Assembly: GCF_017814945.1 (NCBI RefSeq)
Contig: NZ_JAGIPX010000022.1
Coordinates: 62,001 to 126,000, forward strand
DNA: 64,000 nucleotides
DNA from: Paraburkholderia sp. LEh10
GTDB lineage: Bacteria > Pseudomonadota > Gammaproteobacteria > Burkholderiales > Burkholderiaceae
Direction of reading: 5' to 3'
Shown here: positions 55,498 through 64,000 of the stretch, one piece after another
Numbering within the stretch: position 1 is the first letter of the stretch
Layout of the letters: each line of letters starts with the position of its first letter
Program-made: the position numbers and the translations under genes
The notes under the pieces: model-generated
Databases searched by the model: none
What the model saw: only the letters and a program-made list of their open reading frames with translations
What the model was told of the DNA's origin: nothing

Positions 55498-57576
55498 TCA
55501 GGCTCGTTCGACCTCGACGAGACAGTCATAGAAAGTAGCCGAGCCACCGAGGTCGGTCAGCGCCTGGCTCGTGACCTGGTTTGCGTTGCGGCCGTCGGGC
55601 GCAAGCTTTTTCCACCAGATCGACAAGCCGACGACGAGCCCCGCGCGCGCCTTGTCGGTGATGCGCGCGCGGGCCTGCATCGAGCCACGGTCGTTGAAGA
55701 TGCGCACCTGTTCGCCGTCGTTGATACCACGTTCGGCGGCATCCGCGGGATGGATGTCGAGATGCGGCTCGCCTTCCGTTGCGCGCAGGCTCTCGACGTT
55801 CACGAAGGTGCTATTGAGGAAATTGCGCGCGGGCGGGGAAATCATTGCGAGCGGGTATCGCGCGGCAAGCTCCGGCGACCCGTCAGCCGATTCGTACGGC
55901 GGCAGATAGTCGGGTACGGGCTCGAGGCCCGCTTGCGCAAGGCTCTCGCTGTAGAACTCGCATTTGCCTGACGGCGTGCGAAATCCGCCGTTCGCGAACG
56001 GTGCGTCGGGCAGATTCAGCTTTGCCCAGCCGTCGCGCTTCAACGTCTCCCACGTGACGCCTTCCAGCAGCGGATCGTGCCAGCGAAACGCCGACGACGC
56101 GACAGCCTCGTCACTTTCAAACAGCGCCGGTTCGTCAAGACCCATCGAGCGCGCGATGCCACGGAAAATTTCGGTGTTCGGGCGCGCGCCGCGGACGGGT
56201 GAAATCGCCGGCAAGTTGACCATCACGTGCGTGTGCCCGTACGACTTGTGGACGTCGAGATGCTCGAGCTGGGTCGTGGCGGGAAGCAACAGGTCGGCGT
56301 AGTCGGCGGTATCGGTCTGGAAGTGTTCGAGGACGATCGTGAACAAATCCTCGCGTGCAAAACCGGCCGCCACGCGTTCGGAATCCGGCGCCACGGCAAC
56401 GGGATTCGAGTTGTAGACGACGATCGCCTCGATCTTCGCGCCAAACCCGTCGCCGCCCGGATTGCACAGCGCATTGCCGATCTCGTTCATATTGACGACG
56501 CGCGGTTGTTTCGACGGCCAGCCGGGCATGAGATCGGGCCTCGACAACGCGTGCGAATCGACAGGTGCCCAGCCCGACGACGACAGCAACAGTCCACCTG
56601 CACGCTCGCGCCACGCGCCCGTCAGCGACGGCAGGCAAGCGATTGCGCGGACCGCGTTGCCACCGCCGCGCACGCGTTGCATACCGTAATTCAGTCGAAT
56701 CGCAGCCTTTTTCGTGCTGCCGTACAGTCGCGCAAGCTCGATGATCATCTCTTCGCCGATACCGCAGATTTCGGCGACGCGCGAAGGCGGATAGTCGAGT
56801 GCACGTGCGTTGAGTTGCTCGAAGCCGAGCGTGTGGTCGGCGATATAAGCACGATCGAGCATGTCTTCCGTGATCAGCACGTGCATTATGCCGAGCGCGA
56901 GCGCGCCGTCCGTGCCTGGTTTCAGTGCGACGTGCTGATGGCATTTCTCCGCAGTGAGCGAGCGGTACGGATCGATTGCGATCAGACGTGCTCCGCGGCG
57001 CTTGGCTTCCTGCGCGTGAGTCCAGAAATGCAGGTTCGACGCGATCGGGTTCGCGCCCCAGATCAGGATGACCTCGCTTTCGGAGAAAAACTCGGTGAGC
57101 ATGCCGAGGCTCGCGCCGTAGGTATATTTGAGGCCCGCCGCGCCCGCAGCCGCGCAGATCGTCCGGTCGAGTTGTGAGGCGCCGAGCTTATGGAAGAACC
57201 GCTGCGCAATGCTTTCGCCCTGAACGAAGCCCATCGTGCCCGCGTAGCTGTATGGCAAGATCGCTTCGGGCGCGCGCCGCGCGATTTCCGACAAACGCTC
57301 GCCCGCGAGCCGCAGCGCTTCATCCCAGCTGATCGGTTCGAACCGCCCTTCGCCCTTTCGCCCGACACGCCGCATCGGCGTGGTCAGCCGACGCGGATGA
57401 TGCACCCGCTCTGCATAACGGCTGACCTTCGTACACAGGACGCCTTGCGTCGGCGGATGATCCGGATCGCCAACGACCTTGATCGCGCGACCGTCTTCGA
57501 CAGTCACACGCATCGCGCACGTGTCGGGGCAATCGTGCGGACAGACAGCGCGTGCAAATTCGGCGGGAGCGTTCAT
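55498..57576 (-). CDS. molybdopterin-dependent oxidoreductase (DMSO reductase superfamily)
   Basis: 692-aa enzyme with an N-terminal 4Fe-4S site (Cys12, Cys16, Cys20 and Cys48; CPHDCPDTC...GVLC), then the molybdopterin domains (PYSYAGTMGFVQGE, WGANPIASNLHFW) and the C-terminal dinucleotide-binding domain. No Tat signal is visible, so it is probably cytoplasmic. Substrate is unknown; relatives are labelled formate dehydrogenase, nitrate reductase or BisC-like. No partner subunit or Mo-cofactor gene is adjacent. MNAPAEF is preferred as start because the 12 upstream codons look non-coding; the alternative is 57612. Confidence 0.88.
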   Translation of the reverse strand: MNAPAEFARAVCPHDCPDTCAMRVTVEDGRAIKVVGDPDHPPTQGVLCTKVSRYAERVHHPRRLTTPMRRVGRKGEGRFEPISWDEALRLAGERLSEIARRAPEAILPYSYAGTMGFVQGESIAQRFFHKLGASQLDRTICAAAGAAGLKYTYGASLGMLTEFFSESEVILIWGANPIASNLHFWTHAQEAKRRGARLIAIDPYRSLTAEKCHQHVALKPGTDGALALGIMHVLITEDMLDRAYIADHTLGFEQLNARALDYPPSRVAEICGIGEEMIIELARLYGSTKKAAIRLNYGMQRVRGGGNAVRAIACLPSLTGAWRERAGGLLLSSSGWAPVDSHALSRPDLMPGWPSKQPRVVNMNEIGNALCNPGGDGFGAKIEAIVVYNSNPVAVAPDSERVAAGFAREDLFTIVLEHFQTDTADYADLLLPATTQLEHLDVHKSYGHTHVMVNLPAISPVRGARPNTEIFRGIARSMGLDEPALFESDEAVASSAFRWHDPLLEGVTWETLKRDGWAKLNLPDAPFANGGFRTPSGKCEFYSESLAQAGLEPVPDYLPPYESADGSPELAARYPLAMISPPARNFLNSTFVNVESLRATEGEPHLDIHPADAAERGINDGEQVRIFNDRGSMQARARITDKARAGLVVGLSIWWKKLAPDGRNANQVTSQALTDLGGSATFYDCLVEVERA

Positions 57577-57746
57577 CTCTGTAATGTGAGGGGGCTGCGC
57601 AAATGAAGGCATTGATTCTATTACGTCCCAGCCTTCTGATTTGACCCACGGTCGTCAAAAATAGGGAACGGCGTAGAATCGATCGTGACCTTCTCCGGAA
57701 TCGACTGTCCGGATCACACAGTTCACTGCCAGACACTCAATCCATC

Positions 57747-58940
57747 ATGAAACTGATCCCTGAAATCCAAGCTGCTCGAGGCGAAATACAGACTCTCCGA
57801 CGAACGATCCATGCCAATCCAGAATTGCGATACGAGGAGATGCAAACAGCGTCGCTGGTCGCGAAGACGTTGGCGGGGTGGGGCATCGAAGTGCATGAGG
57901 GCATCGGAAAGACCGGGGTTGTGGGCGTGCTCAAGCGGGGCACGGGAACGAAATCGATCGGCTTGCGTGCCGACATGGATGCGCTGCCGATCCATGAAAT
58001 GAATACCTTCGAACACCGCTCGAAAAACGAAGGGAAAATGCATGCTTGCGGGCACGACGGACATACTGCGATGCTGCTCGGCGCAGCGCGGTATCTGGCC
58101 AAGGCGGGCGATTTCGACGGCACGATCGTGTTCATCTTTCAGCCGGCGGAAGAAGGTGGCGCTGGCGCGCAAGCGATGATCGATGACGGGCTTTTCACGC
58201 GCTTTCCCGTCGATGCCGTCTTCGGCATACATAACTGGCCGGGCATGCCGGCGGGGCACTTCGGTGTGACTGAAGGCCCGATCATGGCTTCTAGCAACGA
58301 ATTTCGCATCGAAATCAAAGGTGTCGGATCGCACGCGGCGCTACCGCATAACGGGCGCGACCCGGTGTTCACTGCGGTGCAGATCGCGAACGGCCTGCAA
58401 AGCATCATCACGCGCAATAAGAAGCCGCTCGATACTGCGGTCTTGTCGATCACGCAGATTCATGCCGGCGATGCAGTGAACGTCGTGCCGGATCATGCGT
58501 GGATCGCCGGCACAGTCAGGACTTTTACGACGGAGACGCTCGATCTGATCGAGGCCCGCATGCGAAAAATCGTTGAAAGCACTGCCGAGGCGTATGACTG
58601 CGCCGTCGACATCGCTTTTCACCGCAACTATCCGCCGACGATCAACAGTGGCGAGGAAGCGCGATTTGCGGCATCGGTGATGAAGGAGATTGTCGGCGAT
58701 GAAAACGTCGACGATGCGGTTGAACCGACGATGGGTGCCGAAGACTTTTCGTTCATGTTGCTCGCCAAGCCAGGGTGCTATGCGTTTCTTGGAAATGGCG
58801 ACGGCGGCCATCGCGAGTCAGGCCATGGCGCTGGGCCGTGTATGTTGCATAACGCAAGCTACGATTTCAACGACGATTTGCTGCCGGTTGGATCGACTTA
58901 CTGGGTTCGATTGGCGCAGAAGTTTCTGGCAGTGAAGTGA
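57747..58940 (+). CDS. M20 family metallopeptidase (amidohydrolase, hippurate hydrolase-like)
   Basis: 397-aa zinc-dependent hydrolase of the M20D/amidohydrolase type that cleaves N-acyl amino acids. Metal site residues are visible in MHACGHDGHTAML (Cys101, His103), QPAEEGGAGA and FGIHNWPG, and the dimerisation domain lies around 180-290. Substrate (hippurate, N-acetyl amino acids or similar) cannot be told from sequence. It is divergent from the oxidoreductase and is the last ordinary chromosomal gene before mobile DNA. Confidence 0.92.
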   Translation: MKLIPEIQAARGEIQTLRRTIHANPELRYEEMQTASLVAKTLAGWGIEVHEGIGKTGVVGVLKRGTGTKSIGLRADMDALPIHEMNTFEHRSKNEGKMHACGHDGHTAMLLGAARYLAKAGDFDGTIVFIFQPAEEGGAGAQAMIDDGLFTRFPVDAVFGIHNWPGMPAGHFGVTEGPIMASSNEFRIEIKGVGSHAALPHNGRDPVFTAVQIANGLQSIITRNKKPLDTAVLSITQIHAGDAVNVVPDHAWIAGTVRTFTTETLDLIEARMRKIVESTAEAYDCAVDIAFHRNYPPTINSGEEARFAASVMKEIVGDENVDDAVEPTMGAEDFSFMLLAKPGCYAFLGNGDGGHRESGHGAGPCMLHNASYDFNDDLLPVGSTYWVRLAQKFLAVK

Positions 58941-58996
58941 TGAGGCAGTGAATCGGCGGTACCGAGATTTCCAGTTCGGAGCGGCCCCGGTTCGGA

Positions 58997-59700
58997 GTAA
59001 GCGTCATTTCGTGGCTGCATGGACAGAGCTGAAGCCGGTGTCCAAAGTGATGTCCGTTACTTCAAGTGGTGGGGACTACTTTGGACACACGGTATGCGCC
59101 ATCGAACCGCAAGGGCCGACCGAACTACACACCGGAGTACCGACGGCAAGTTGCCGTCGCGGCGTGCGAGCCGGGTATTTCGGTGGCCAAGCTCGCGCAG
59201 GCGCACGGACTGAATCCCAATATGGTGTTCAAGTGGCGCGGGCAACTGCGGGCGGGCCTGTTTGACGGGGTGGCGTGCGGCGCAGCGGTATTGCTGCCCG
59301 TTACGCTACCTGATGCACCGACAGGCGAGACCGCGGAACCGGCGTCGCTCGCTCTACAGCCTGTCGAGCCCCATCGCGAGAGCGTACCGGCAGCGTCGGG
59401 CATTGAGATCGAACTGAACGGTGCCCGTGTGCGCGTCACGGGTATTGTCGATCCAGTGCAGTTGTGCCTCGTGCTGCGCTGCCTGATGCCAGCATGATTG
59501 CGCCGCCAAGCGGTACCCGCGTATGGCTGGCGGCGGGCGTTACCGATATGCGCCGTGGCATGGATGGACTTCCCGCACTGGTGCAGTCAGCACTCGGACG
59601 CGATCCCTTCTCGGGCCACATCTTTCTGTTTCGCGGGCGTCGCGGCGATCTCATCAAGATTTTATGGTGGAGTGGCGACGGCATGAACCTGTACGCGAAC
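58997..59700 (+). mobile_element. IS66-family element, left-end fragment
   Basis: The segment opens with GTAAGCGTCATTTCG, which resembles IS66-family terminal repeats. It contains tnpA and the first two-thirds of tnpB in the standard coupled order. tnpB breaks at about 59698, and the transposase gene tnpC and right end are absent. Unrelated recombinase DNA follows directly. Confidence 0.75.
59066..59497 (+). CDS. tnpA: IS66-like accessory protein TnpA
   Basis: 143-aa protein with an N-terminal helix-turn-helix of the transposase_8 type (RKGRPNYTPEYRRQVAVAA ... SVAKLAQAHGLNPNMVFKWR, about 14-58). IS66 TnpA is a small DNA-binding accessory protein needed for transposition, not the catalytic enzyme. 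The frame starts at GTG 59066; no in-frame ATG is near. Its stop overlaps the tnpB ATG, as usual in IS66. Confidence 0.85.
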   Translation: MVGTTLDTRYAPSNRKGRPNYTPEYRRQVAVAACEPGISVAKLAQAHGLNPNMVFKWRGQLRAGLFDGVACGAAVLLPVTLPDAPTGETAEPASLALQPVEPHRESVPAASGIEIELNGARVRVTGIVDPVQLCLVLRCLMPA

Positions 59701-59703
59701 TAG
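59494..59703 (+). pseudogene. tnpB: IS66 TnpB, 3'-truncated
   Basis: The frame starts MIAPPSGTRVWLAAGVTDMRRG and runs through FRGRRGDLIKILWWSGDGMNLYA, the conserved N-terminal two-thirds of TnpB (normally ~115 aa). It then stops after 69 residues where the sequence switches to unrelated DNA. It is presumably non-functional. Confidence 0.88.
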
Positions 59704-59734
59704 CTGGATTCATACTGCAACTCCTTTTCTTGGA

Positions 59735-61488
59735 TCAGAGCGTTTTGGATGCTGCACTCGCTCGCGCCGCTGTCGCGCGGTCAGTGAGTCGATCCCATCT
59801 GCTGCTGTGCTTCACAGGCAGGTGGGAATCCGGGACTTCATAGAGGAACGCATAATCGTTGTAGGCGTGTCGTTTGACAAGGCCGTATTCGACCCACCTG
59901 GTGAGTGTTGCTTCGTGGATGCCGAGTCGAGCTGCAGCCTCGAGTTTTGTGAGCATGCCGCGGTCGCGCAGTCTGTCGCGGCGGGATGGAAGTCCGTATC
60001 GCTGTGCGATGTATGAGACGCGCAGCGCGTCGAACCGAATGTTCGCCTTACCTGGACGGACACAACCGCCGGGACGGATGCCCCGATCATTAAGGAGCTG
60101 CGCAATCTGAGAGCATGTATGGTCATCGAGAAGCTTGTCGATGAGCTCGAGGACCTCTGGCTGGGTTTTGACCTGTTGTGCAGATGTTTTGGGATTCTGC
60201 GCCGTGAGCGTTTCAGTCTGCCGGCCTTGAAGCGAACGTGAATCTTCGTTGTCCATTTGCCTGGAAGTTTGAGCAGTGTGACGTCCTCGACGATGTAGGC
60301 TAGCAGCCGCTTTCGCTCTCGATTCGCCAGCGATGGATCACGCCAAAGAGTTTTGAAGTCCGCTGTCATTGCGACGAGCCGGTCGCGGATCGCGTCGTCG
60401 AGTATGAGACGCTCCTGCTGCTGGCTATGCTCCCTTTGTTCTCTCGCGTCGGCTAATATGCGCAGCTTGTCGTTCCATTCGTGCTCGAGTGTGTCGGCGA
60501 CCAGTCGGTTACCTGGGTCGACCAGCATGAATCGCCGTTGCGCAAGATCTGCATCGAACTGGGCGCGTTCGATAGCGCGCAAGCGTAATCGGTCGGCTTC
60601 ATCGTGACGCGCTTCGATTTCCCTGCGTATCTCCCATGCCAACTCAACGGCAGCCGGAGTCATCGACGCGACGACCAGTGCACCAACGGCTTCATCGATC
60701 GGTGCTCCGGCGATCGACTGGCAGGTAGGTTCTCCATGAGCACCTTGTGCTCGGTCGCAGACATACCAGGCTTCCTGTCGTCCGCGTCGCGTAGCGTATC
60801 GGAGCCGGAGGTGCCGGCCACAACGTCCGCAGACGGCGCGGCCCTGCAGTAGAGCAGCTCCCTCGCGAGGTGGCGACGATCGCGCAACTTTGTACCCACG
60901 ACCATTCGTCTCCAGAACCGTAAGGTTCTGCTGGAACTGCTCCCACGTAATGTAACCAGGATGGGCGTCCGGGATACATGCAAGCCAGTCATTGCGATCA
61001 CGCTTTCTCGGCACTTTCCGCCCGTCTGCGAGTTTGCGATAGTGCCTCCGGCCGTAGGCGTAAGCGCCTGCGTAGCGCGGATTGTTCAACATGCGAAGTG
61101 CCGTCGACGCGGTGAGGTGCTGGAAGACCAGGAACTTCGCGTTGCGCATACGGGATGGAAACAGGAGGCCTTCCTTCTTGAAGACCTTGACAGTCTGGCT
61201 GGCAGAGCCGACTCGCAAGAACGTCTCAAAGAAGTATGTGATGGTCTCTCTGACCTGGGAATCTGGGTCAAGCACTACGTTACCAAGGTCGTCATATACG
61301 AAGCCGGTCGGTAGCAGGCACCGATACTCGCCTCGATTCACCTTGTTCAGAATGCCGCCTCGGAGTCGCGCTTTGAGAACATGGAGTTCGGCTTCACTCA
61401 TTGTTCCCTTGAGCCCAAGCAGGAGCCGGTCATTGAAGCTTGCTGGATCGTATATCCCGTCTTCGTCGAGAAATGACCGGCCGGTCAT
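59735..61488 (-). pseudogene. large serine recombinase, N-terminally truncated and frameshifted
   Basis: The readable part starts near LDEDGIYDPASFNDRLLLGLKGTMSEAELH, the end of the resolvase domain. It continues through the recombinase domain (YRCLLPTGFVYDD ... NNPRYAGAYAYGRR), a zinc ribbon (CGRCGRHLRLRY ... CDRAQGAHGEPTC) and a coiled coil. About 130 N-terminal residues with the catalytic serine are missing. Near 60,200-60,230 the reading frame must change to follow the family-like C-terminus (TETLTAQNPKTSAQQVKTQPEV ... to 59735), which shows a one-base indel. The enzyme is therefore dead by two lesions. The short in-frame extension beyond 61488 (to about 61,580) does not look like the family. 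Confidence 0.85.
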
Positions 61489-61496
61489 TTCTCGAC
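61465..61496. repeat. 32-bp perfect palindrome at recombinase truncation point
   Basis: gtcgagaaatgaccgg is followed at once by its exact reverse complement, with no spacer. The right half continues into the region before the RIT genes and the left half lies in the recombinase fragment. A perfect 16+16 palindrome is very unlikely by chance. It marks an inverted-duplication junction or a recombination site. Confidence 0.85.
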
Positions 61497-61589
61497 TAAT
61501 GTCGACAGGTTGGTAATGTGCAGCGAATCGCTCTTCTGTTTGCCAGGTACCGAATTTTAGGGCAAGGACTTCACATTAGTGCAATGATC

Positions 61590-61625
61590 AGAATCCCCTT
61601 TTTCGTTCACTGGAAAGGAGATTCT
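61590..61625 (+). promoter_or_regulatory. hairpin sequestering the ritA ribosome-binding site
   Basis: agaatccccttt (61590-61601) pairs with aaaggagattct (61614-61625), 11 of 12 positions, around a 12-base loop. The right arm contains the AAGGAG ribosome site, and the ritA ATG follows one base later (61627). Folding of the mRNA would hide the ribosome site and limit recombinase synthesis. Confidence 0.6.
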
Positions 61626-61626
61626 G

Positions 61627-62868
61627 ATGATCCGCGAGCTTCTGCCCACGGCCTATGCACGACATCTCTCCTTGCCGCTGCTCGGCCCAATTCTTGACGA
61701 TTTTGATGACTGGCTCGTCCTGCAGGGATATCGGTTCAACTCCCGCCAATGCTATCTGCTTCGCTGTACGGCGATTGATGCGTATTTCCGCAAGCGCCAT
61801 CGAACTACCCTGGCGTCACTAACTCCAGAAGGCCTGCGCAAGTGTTCGCAGTATTTTCGGCGCCGTCCCGGCGGAATATCCAACACCGTTGGCTGCTTGC
61901 AGCGCTTTTTCCAAGATCAGAAGATCGTCGCAGCTCAGATTCCGCGGGCGGATACCCCGTTCGAGGCACCGGTCGCTGCCTACTTGCGGTACTTGAGCGA
62001 AGTCAGGGGATTGTCTCGAAGCACCATTGAGCAGCATGAGCACACGGTCTGGCAACTATTGCGTTACCAGCTTGCTTCGGATATCACATTTCGACTGGCT
62101 GACTTTACCCAGGCGCATATCGAGCGTTTCATTGTCTACGCGGGCAGTCGATACGGCCGGAGCACACTTCAGCATGTCGTTTCTGATGTTCGCGGCTTCC
62201 TGCGATTTCTCGCCCTGCGAAGTGAGGTTCCTCCCGGGCTGGATCAGCAGATTGATACACCGCGAGCCTATCGCCTGGAACACCTGCCGCGGGCTTTGTC
62301 GTGGGATACGGTGACAGCACTGCTGGAGTCAATCGATCGCAAGTGTGCCAGTGGGGTGCGCGATTACGCCATCTTCCTGCTAATCGGGACCTACGGACTG
62401 CGTGGGTGTGATATCGCTAGCCTGCGGCTGGACGACATCGATTGGCATGCTGGGGAGATTCACATCAACCAGTCTAAAACCAGGCATCCTCTGACCCTTC
62501 CCCTGACCGATCCGGTCGCCACGGCTCTTATAGCTTATCTACAGGAGGCTCGCCCTCGCGCATCCTACCGCGAGATTTTTTTGACCGCCATTGCGCCTAC
62601 CCGGCCTATCACGAGACAGGCCCCCGGTTACGCCTACCGCTTTCGTGTCAGGCAAAGCGGTCTCGTTATCCCGTATCAGGGCGTCCATTGTCTTCGGCAT
62701 TCCTACGCCGCGCATCTGCTTCACGAAGGCGTCCCGCTCAAGACCATCGGTGACCTGCTCGGTCATCGCAGCACGGAGAGTACCTGCGTATACCTCCGGC
62801 TCGATCATGAGGAGCTACGTGAAGTAGCACTGCCACTCCCGGCAATCGGGGAAGAGGTCATATCATGA
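61627..62868 (+). CDS. tyrosine recombinase, first gene of RIT trio
   Basis: 413-aa phage-integrase-family recombinase. The N-terminal part (110-210) is a SAM-like core-binding domain. The catalytic residues are Arg259 (GLRGCDI), Lys284 (QSKTRH), His354 and Arg357 (HCLRHSY), His380 (LGHRST) and nucleophile Tyr389 (CVYLRLD). All are intact, so it should be active. An extra ~100 residues at the N-terminus distinguish it from simple integrases. It overlaps the second gene as ATGA. Confidence 0.9.
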   Translation: MIRELLPTAYARHLSLPLLGPILDDFDDWLVLQGYRFNSRQCYLLRCTAIDAYFRKRHRTTLASLTPEGLRKCSQYFRRRPGGISNTVGCLQRFFQDQKIVAAQIPRADTPFEAPVAAYLRYLSEVRGLSRSTIEQHEHTVWQLLRYQLASDITFRLADFTQAHIERFIVYAGSRYGRSTLQHVVSDVRGFLRFLALRSEVPPGLDQQIDTPRAYRLEHLPRALSWDTVTALLESIDRKCASGVRDYAIFLLIGTYGLRGCDIASLRLDDIDWHAGEIHINQSKTRHPLTLPLTDPVATALIAYLQEARPRASYREIFLTAIAPTRPITRQAPGYAYRFRVRQSGLVIPYQGVHCLRHSYAAHLLHEGVPLKTIGDLLGHRSTESTCVYLRLDHEELREVALPLPAIGEEVIS

Positions 62869-63845
62869 CACAGGCGACCGAAACCTGTCTTTCCTCGTCA
62901 ATGCGCCGGTACGTCGAGCTAAAGCAGGCACTGGGGCGCGGCTTCGCAAAGGAACGCCGTGTGCTCGAATCCATCGAGGAGTTCATGACCGATACCGGCG
63001 CGGTCGATTGGACACAAGGCATATTTGAGGAATGGTGTAGAACGTCGGCTCACCTGTCGCCCACCGTCCGACGCGACCGGATGCGGATCGTGCGCAATTT
63101 CTGTCTTTACCTCCAGCGTACCGAACCAGCCTGCTTCGTACCAGATAGAGACGACTTTCCTCGCCCACACCAGCCCGTGCGACCCCACCTCTTTACGGAC
63201 GCGGAAATCATCCGGCTTTTGCAGGCTGCAGAAGAGCTGAAACCAGTGCCGCGCACTCCCTTGCGTCCCCAGGTGTTCCGCCTCGCACTCGTGCTGCTCA
63301 ATACCACAGGAATGCGGCGTGGCGAACTGGCGCATCTGACGATTGCGGACTATGACCAGCGCACCAGGAGCTTGCTCGTGCGCGAGAGCAAGTTCTCAAA
63401 GTCTCGCTATTTACCGCTTTCGATCGATGCAAGCCAGGAAGTGGAAGCTTACCTATCCACCCGGCAACAACGCCATTTTCCGATGGACGCCGACTCACCG
63501 CTGCTGTGGAATTCGTATTGCAATGGATATTCCGGATGGGGCTTGGGAGACGGGATTCGCGAGCTTGTACGTCAAACGGGAATTCGTACATCAGGCGGGC
63601 GCTTACCGCGCGTGCATGATATGAGGCACTCCTTCGCAATTCGTGTTCTCCTTCGCTGGTATAAAGCAGGCATCGATGTACAAGTCAAGCTGCCAGCGCT
63701 TGCGACCTACATGGGACATGTATCCATCGCGTCGACCGAGTACTACCTTCCGTTTGTTGCCGAGCTTGCCGCTGCGGCGAGTAACCGTTTCGCGGATCGC
63801 TACGGCACGCTTGTGCAGCCGTTCTCCCATGGAGGTGCAGCATGA
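62865..63845 (+). CDS. tyrosine recombinase, second gene of RIT trio
   Basis: 326-aa recombinase with a core-binding domain (about 10-95) and a full catalytic set: Arg151 (TGMRRGEL), a lysine near 177-179 (SKFSKSRYLP), His251 and Arg254 (HDMRHSF), His285 (MGHVS) and Tyr294 (TEYYLPF). It is translationally coupled to both neighbours. How the three enzymes share the reaction is not known from sequence. Confidence 0.9.
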   Translation: MTQATETCLSSSMRRYVELKQALGRGFAKERRVLESIEEFMTDTGAVDWTQGIFEEWCRTSAHLSPTVRRDRMRIVRNFCLYLQRTEPACFVPDRDDFPRPHQPVRPHLFTDAEIIRLLQAAEELKPVPRTPLRPQVFRLALVLLNTTGMRRGELAHLTIADYDQRTRSLLVRESKFSKSRYLPLSIDASQEVEAYLSTRQQRHFPMDADSPLLWNSYCNGYSGWGLGDGIRELVRQTGIRTSGGRLPRVHDMRHSFAIRVLLRWYKAGIDVQVKLPALATYMGHVSIASTEYYLPFVAELAAAASNRFADRYGTLVQPFSHGGAA

Positions 63846-64000
63846 AAGCCTCGTGCCCCAATACCCTGGCGCGCTCAGTGCGCTCATTCTTCAACGAGTA
63901 TCTGACCGAACAGCGCGGCCTAAGCCGGCATACTGTGCTCAGTTACCGTGATACTATGATTCTCCTCCTGCGCTTCATTGCTGCGTCCCGGCACTGCGAT
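63842..64000 (+). CDS. tyrosine recombinase, third gene of RIT trio (partial, 5' end only)
   Basis: The first 53 codons are in the window. The peptide (SFFNEYLTEQRGLSRHTVLSYRD near residue 15) is a typical SAM-like N-terminal core-binding domain of a tyrosine recombinase. The catalytic domain lies beyond the window. It starts at ATG 63842, overlapping the stop of the second gene by four bases. Confidence 0.85.
   Translation, partial: MKASCPNTLARSVRSFFNEYLTEQRGLSRHTVLSYRDTMILLLRFIAASRHCD

Larger units (their letters stand above)
61590..64000 (+). mobile_element. RIT-type element (three tandem tyrosine recombinases), right part outside window
   Basis: Three tyrosine-recombinase genes lie in the same orientation with four-base overlaps (62865-62868, 63842-63845). 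That is the layout of 'recombinase in trio' (RIT) elements described in proteobacteria. The left end is not defined; I place it before the first gene. The third gene runs off the window, so the right end and flanking repeats cannot be seen. Confidence 0.85.

Noticed and set aside
61489..61580. In-frame continuation of the serine recombinase upstream of 61488
   Set aside because: It does not resemble the missing catalytic domain and begins at a palindrome junction; probably fortuitous read-through.

Overview
The window is a chromosomal segment of a high-GC beta-proteobacterium, most likely Burkholderiaceae (Paraburkholderia, Caballeronia or a near relative). The basis is protein sequence style, the gene order around mraZ-ftsZ-lpxC-secA-argJ, the obgE-proB pair, the Omp32-type porin and the strong G/C bias at third codon positions. 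This assignment is inference; no database was searched.

Positions 1-9,000 hold nrdB and nrdA (minus strand) with a possible small gene between them. A promoter carrying two NrdR-type boxes 31 bp apart lies upstream of nrdA. Then come ampD, a PP0621-type small protein, a CcsA/YpjD-like membrane protein and the divergent ffh. Positions 9,000-18,400 hold hpt, marC, proS, rppH, a CNP1-like lipoprotein, proB, obgE, rpmA, rplU, ispB and one tRNA-Pro(CGG). Positions 18,400-25,700 hold a CorC/HlyC-type CBS protein, pilB-pilC-pilD, coaE, zapD, yacG and mutT. Positions 25,600-31,600 hold a DUF815 ATPase, argJ, secA and dciA.

Positions 31,600-51,100 form the division and cell-wall (dcw) cluster, all on the minus strand. 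Transcription order is mraZ-rsmH-ftsL-ftsI-murE-murF-mraY-murD-ftsW-murG-murC-ddlB-ftsQ-ftsA-ftsZ, then a peroxiredoxin and lpxC. Nine junctions are 4-base ATGA overlaps. A sigma70-like promoter and four 10-bp-spaced GTG repeats (a probable MraZ operator) precede mraZ. These genes make UDP-MurNAc-pentapeptide, lipid I and lipid II, flip and polymerise it at the septum, and build the FtsZ ring; lpxC commits carbon to lipid A.

Positions 51,300-58,940 are ordinary metabolic genes: coq7, a porin, fadD, a molybdopterin oxidoreductase and an M20 peptidase. From about 58,990 to the window end the character changes to mobile DNA. It holds a left-end fragment of an IS66-family element, a large serine recombinase gene that has lost its catalytic N-terminus and carries a frameshift, a 32-bp perfect palindrome at the truncation point, and the start of a three-recombinase (RIT-type) element whose third gene runs off the window. 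This accessory end and the nrd and dcw control regions are the most interesting parts. I found no CRISPR array, defence operon or clearly undescribed system.
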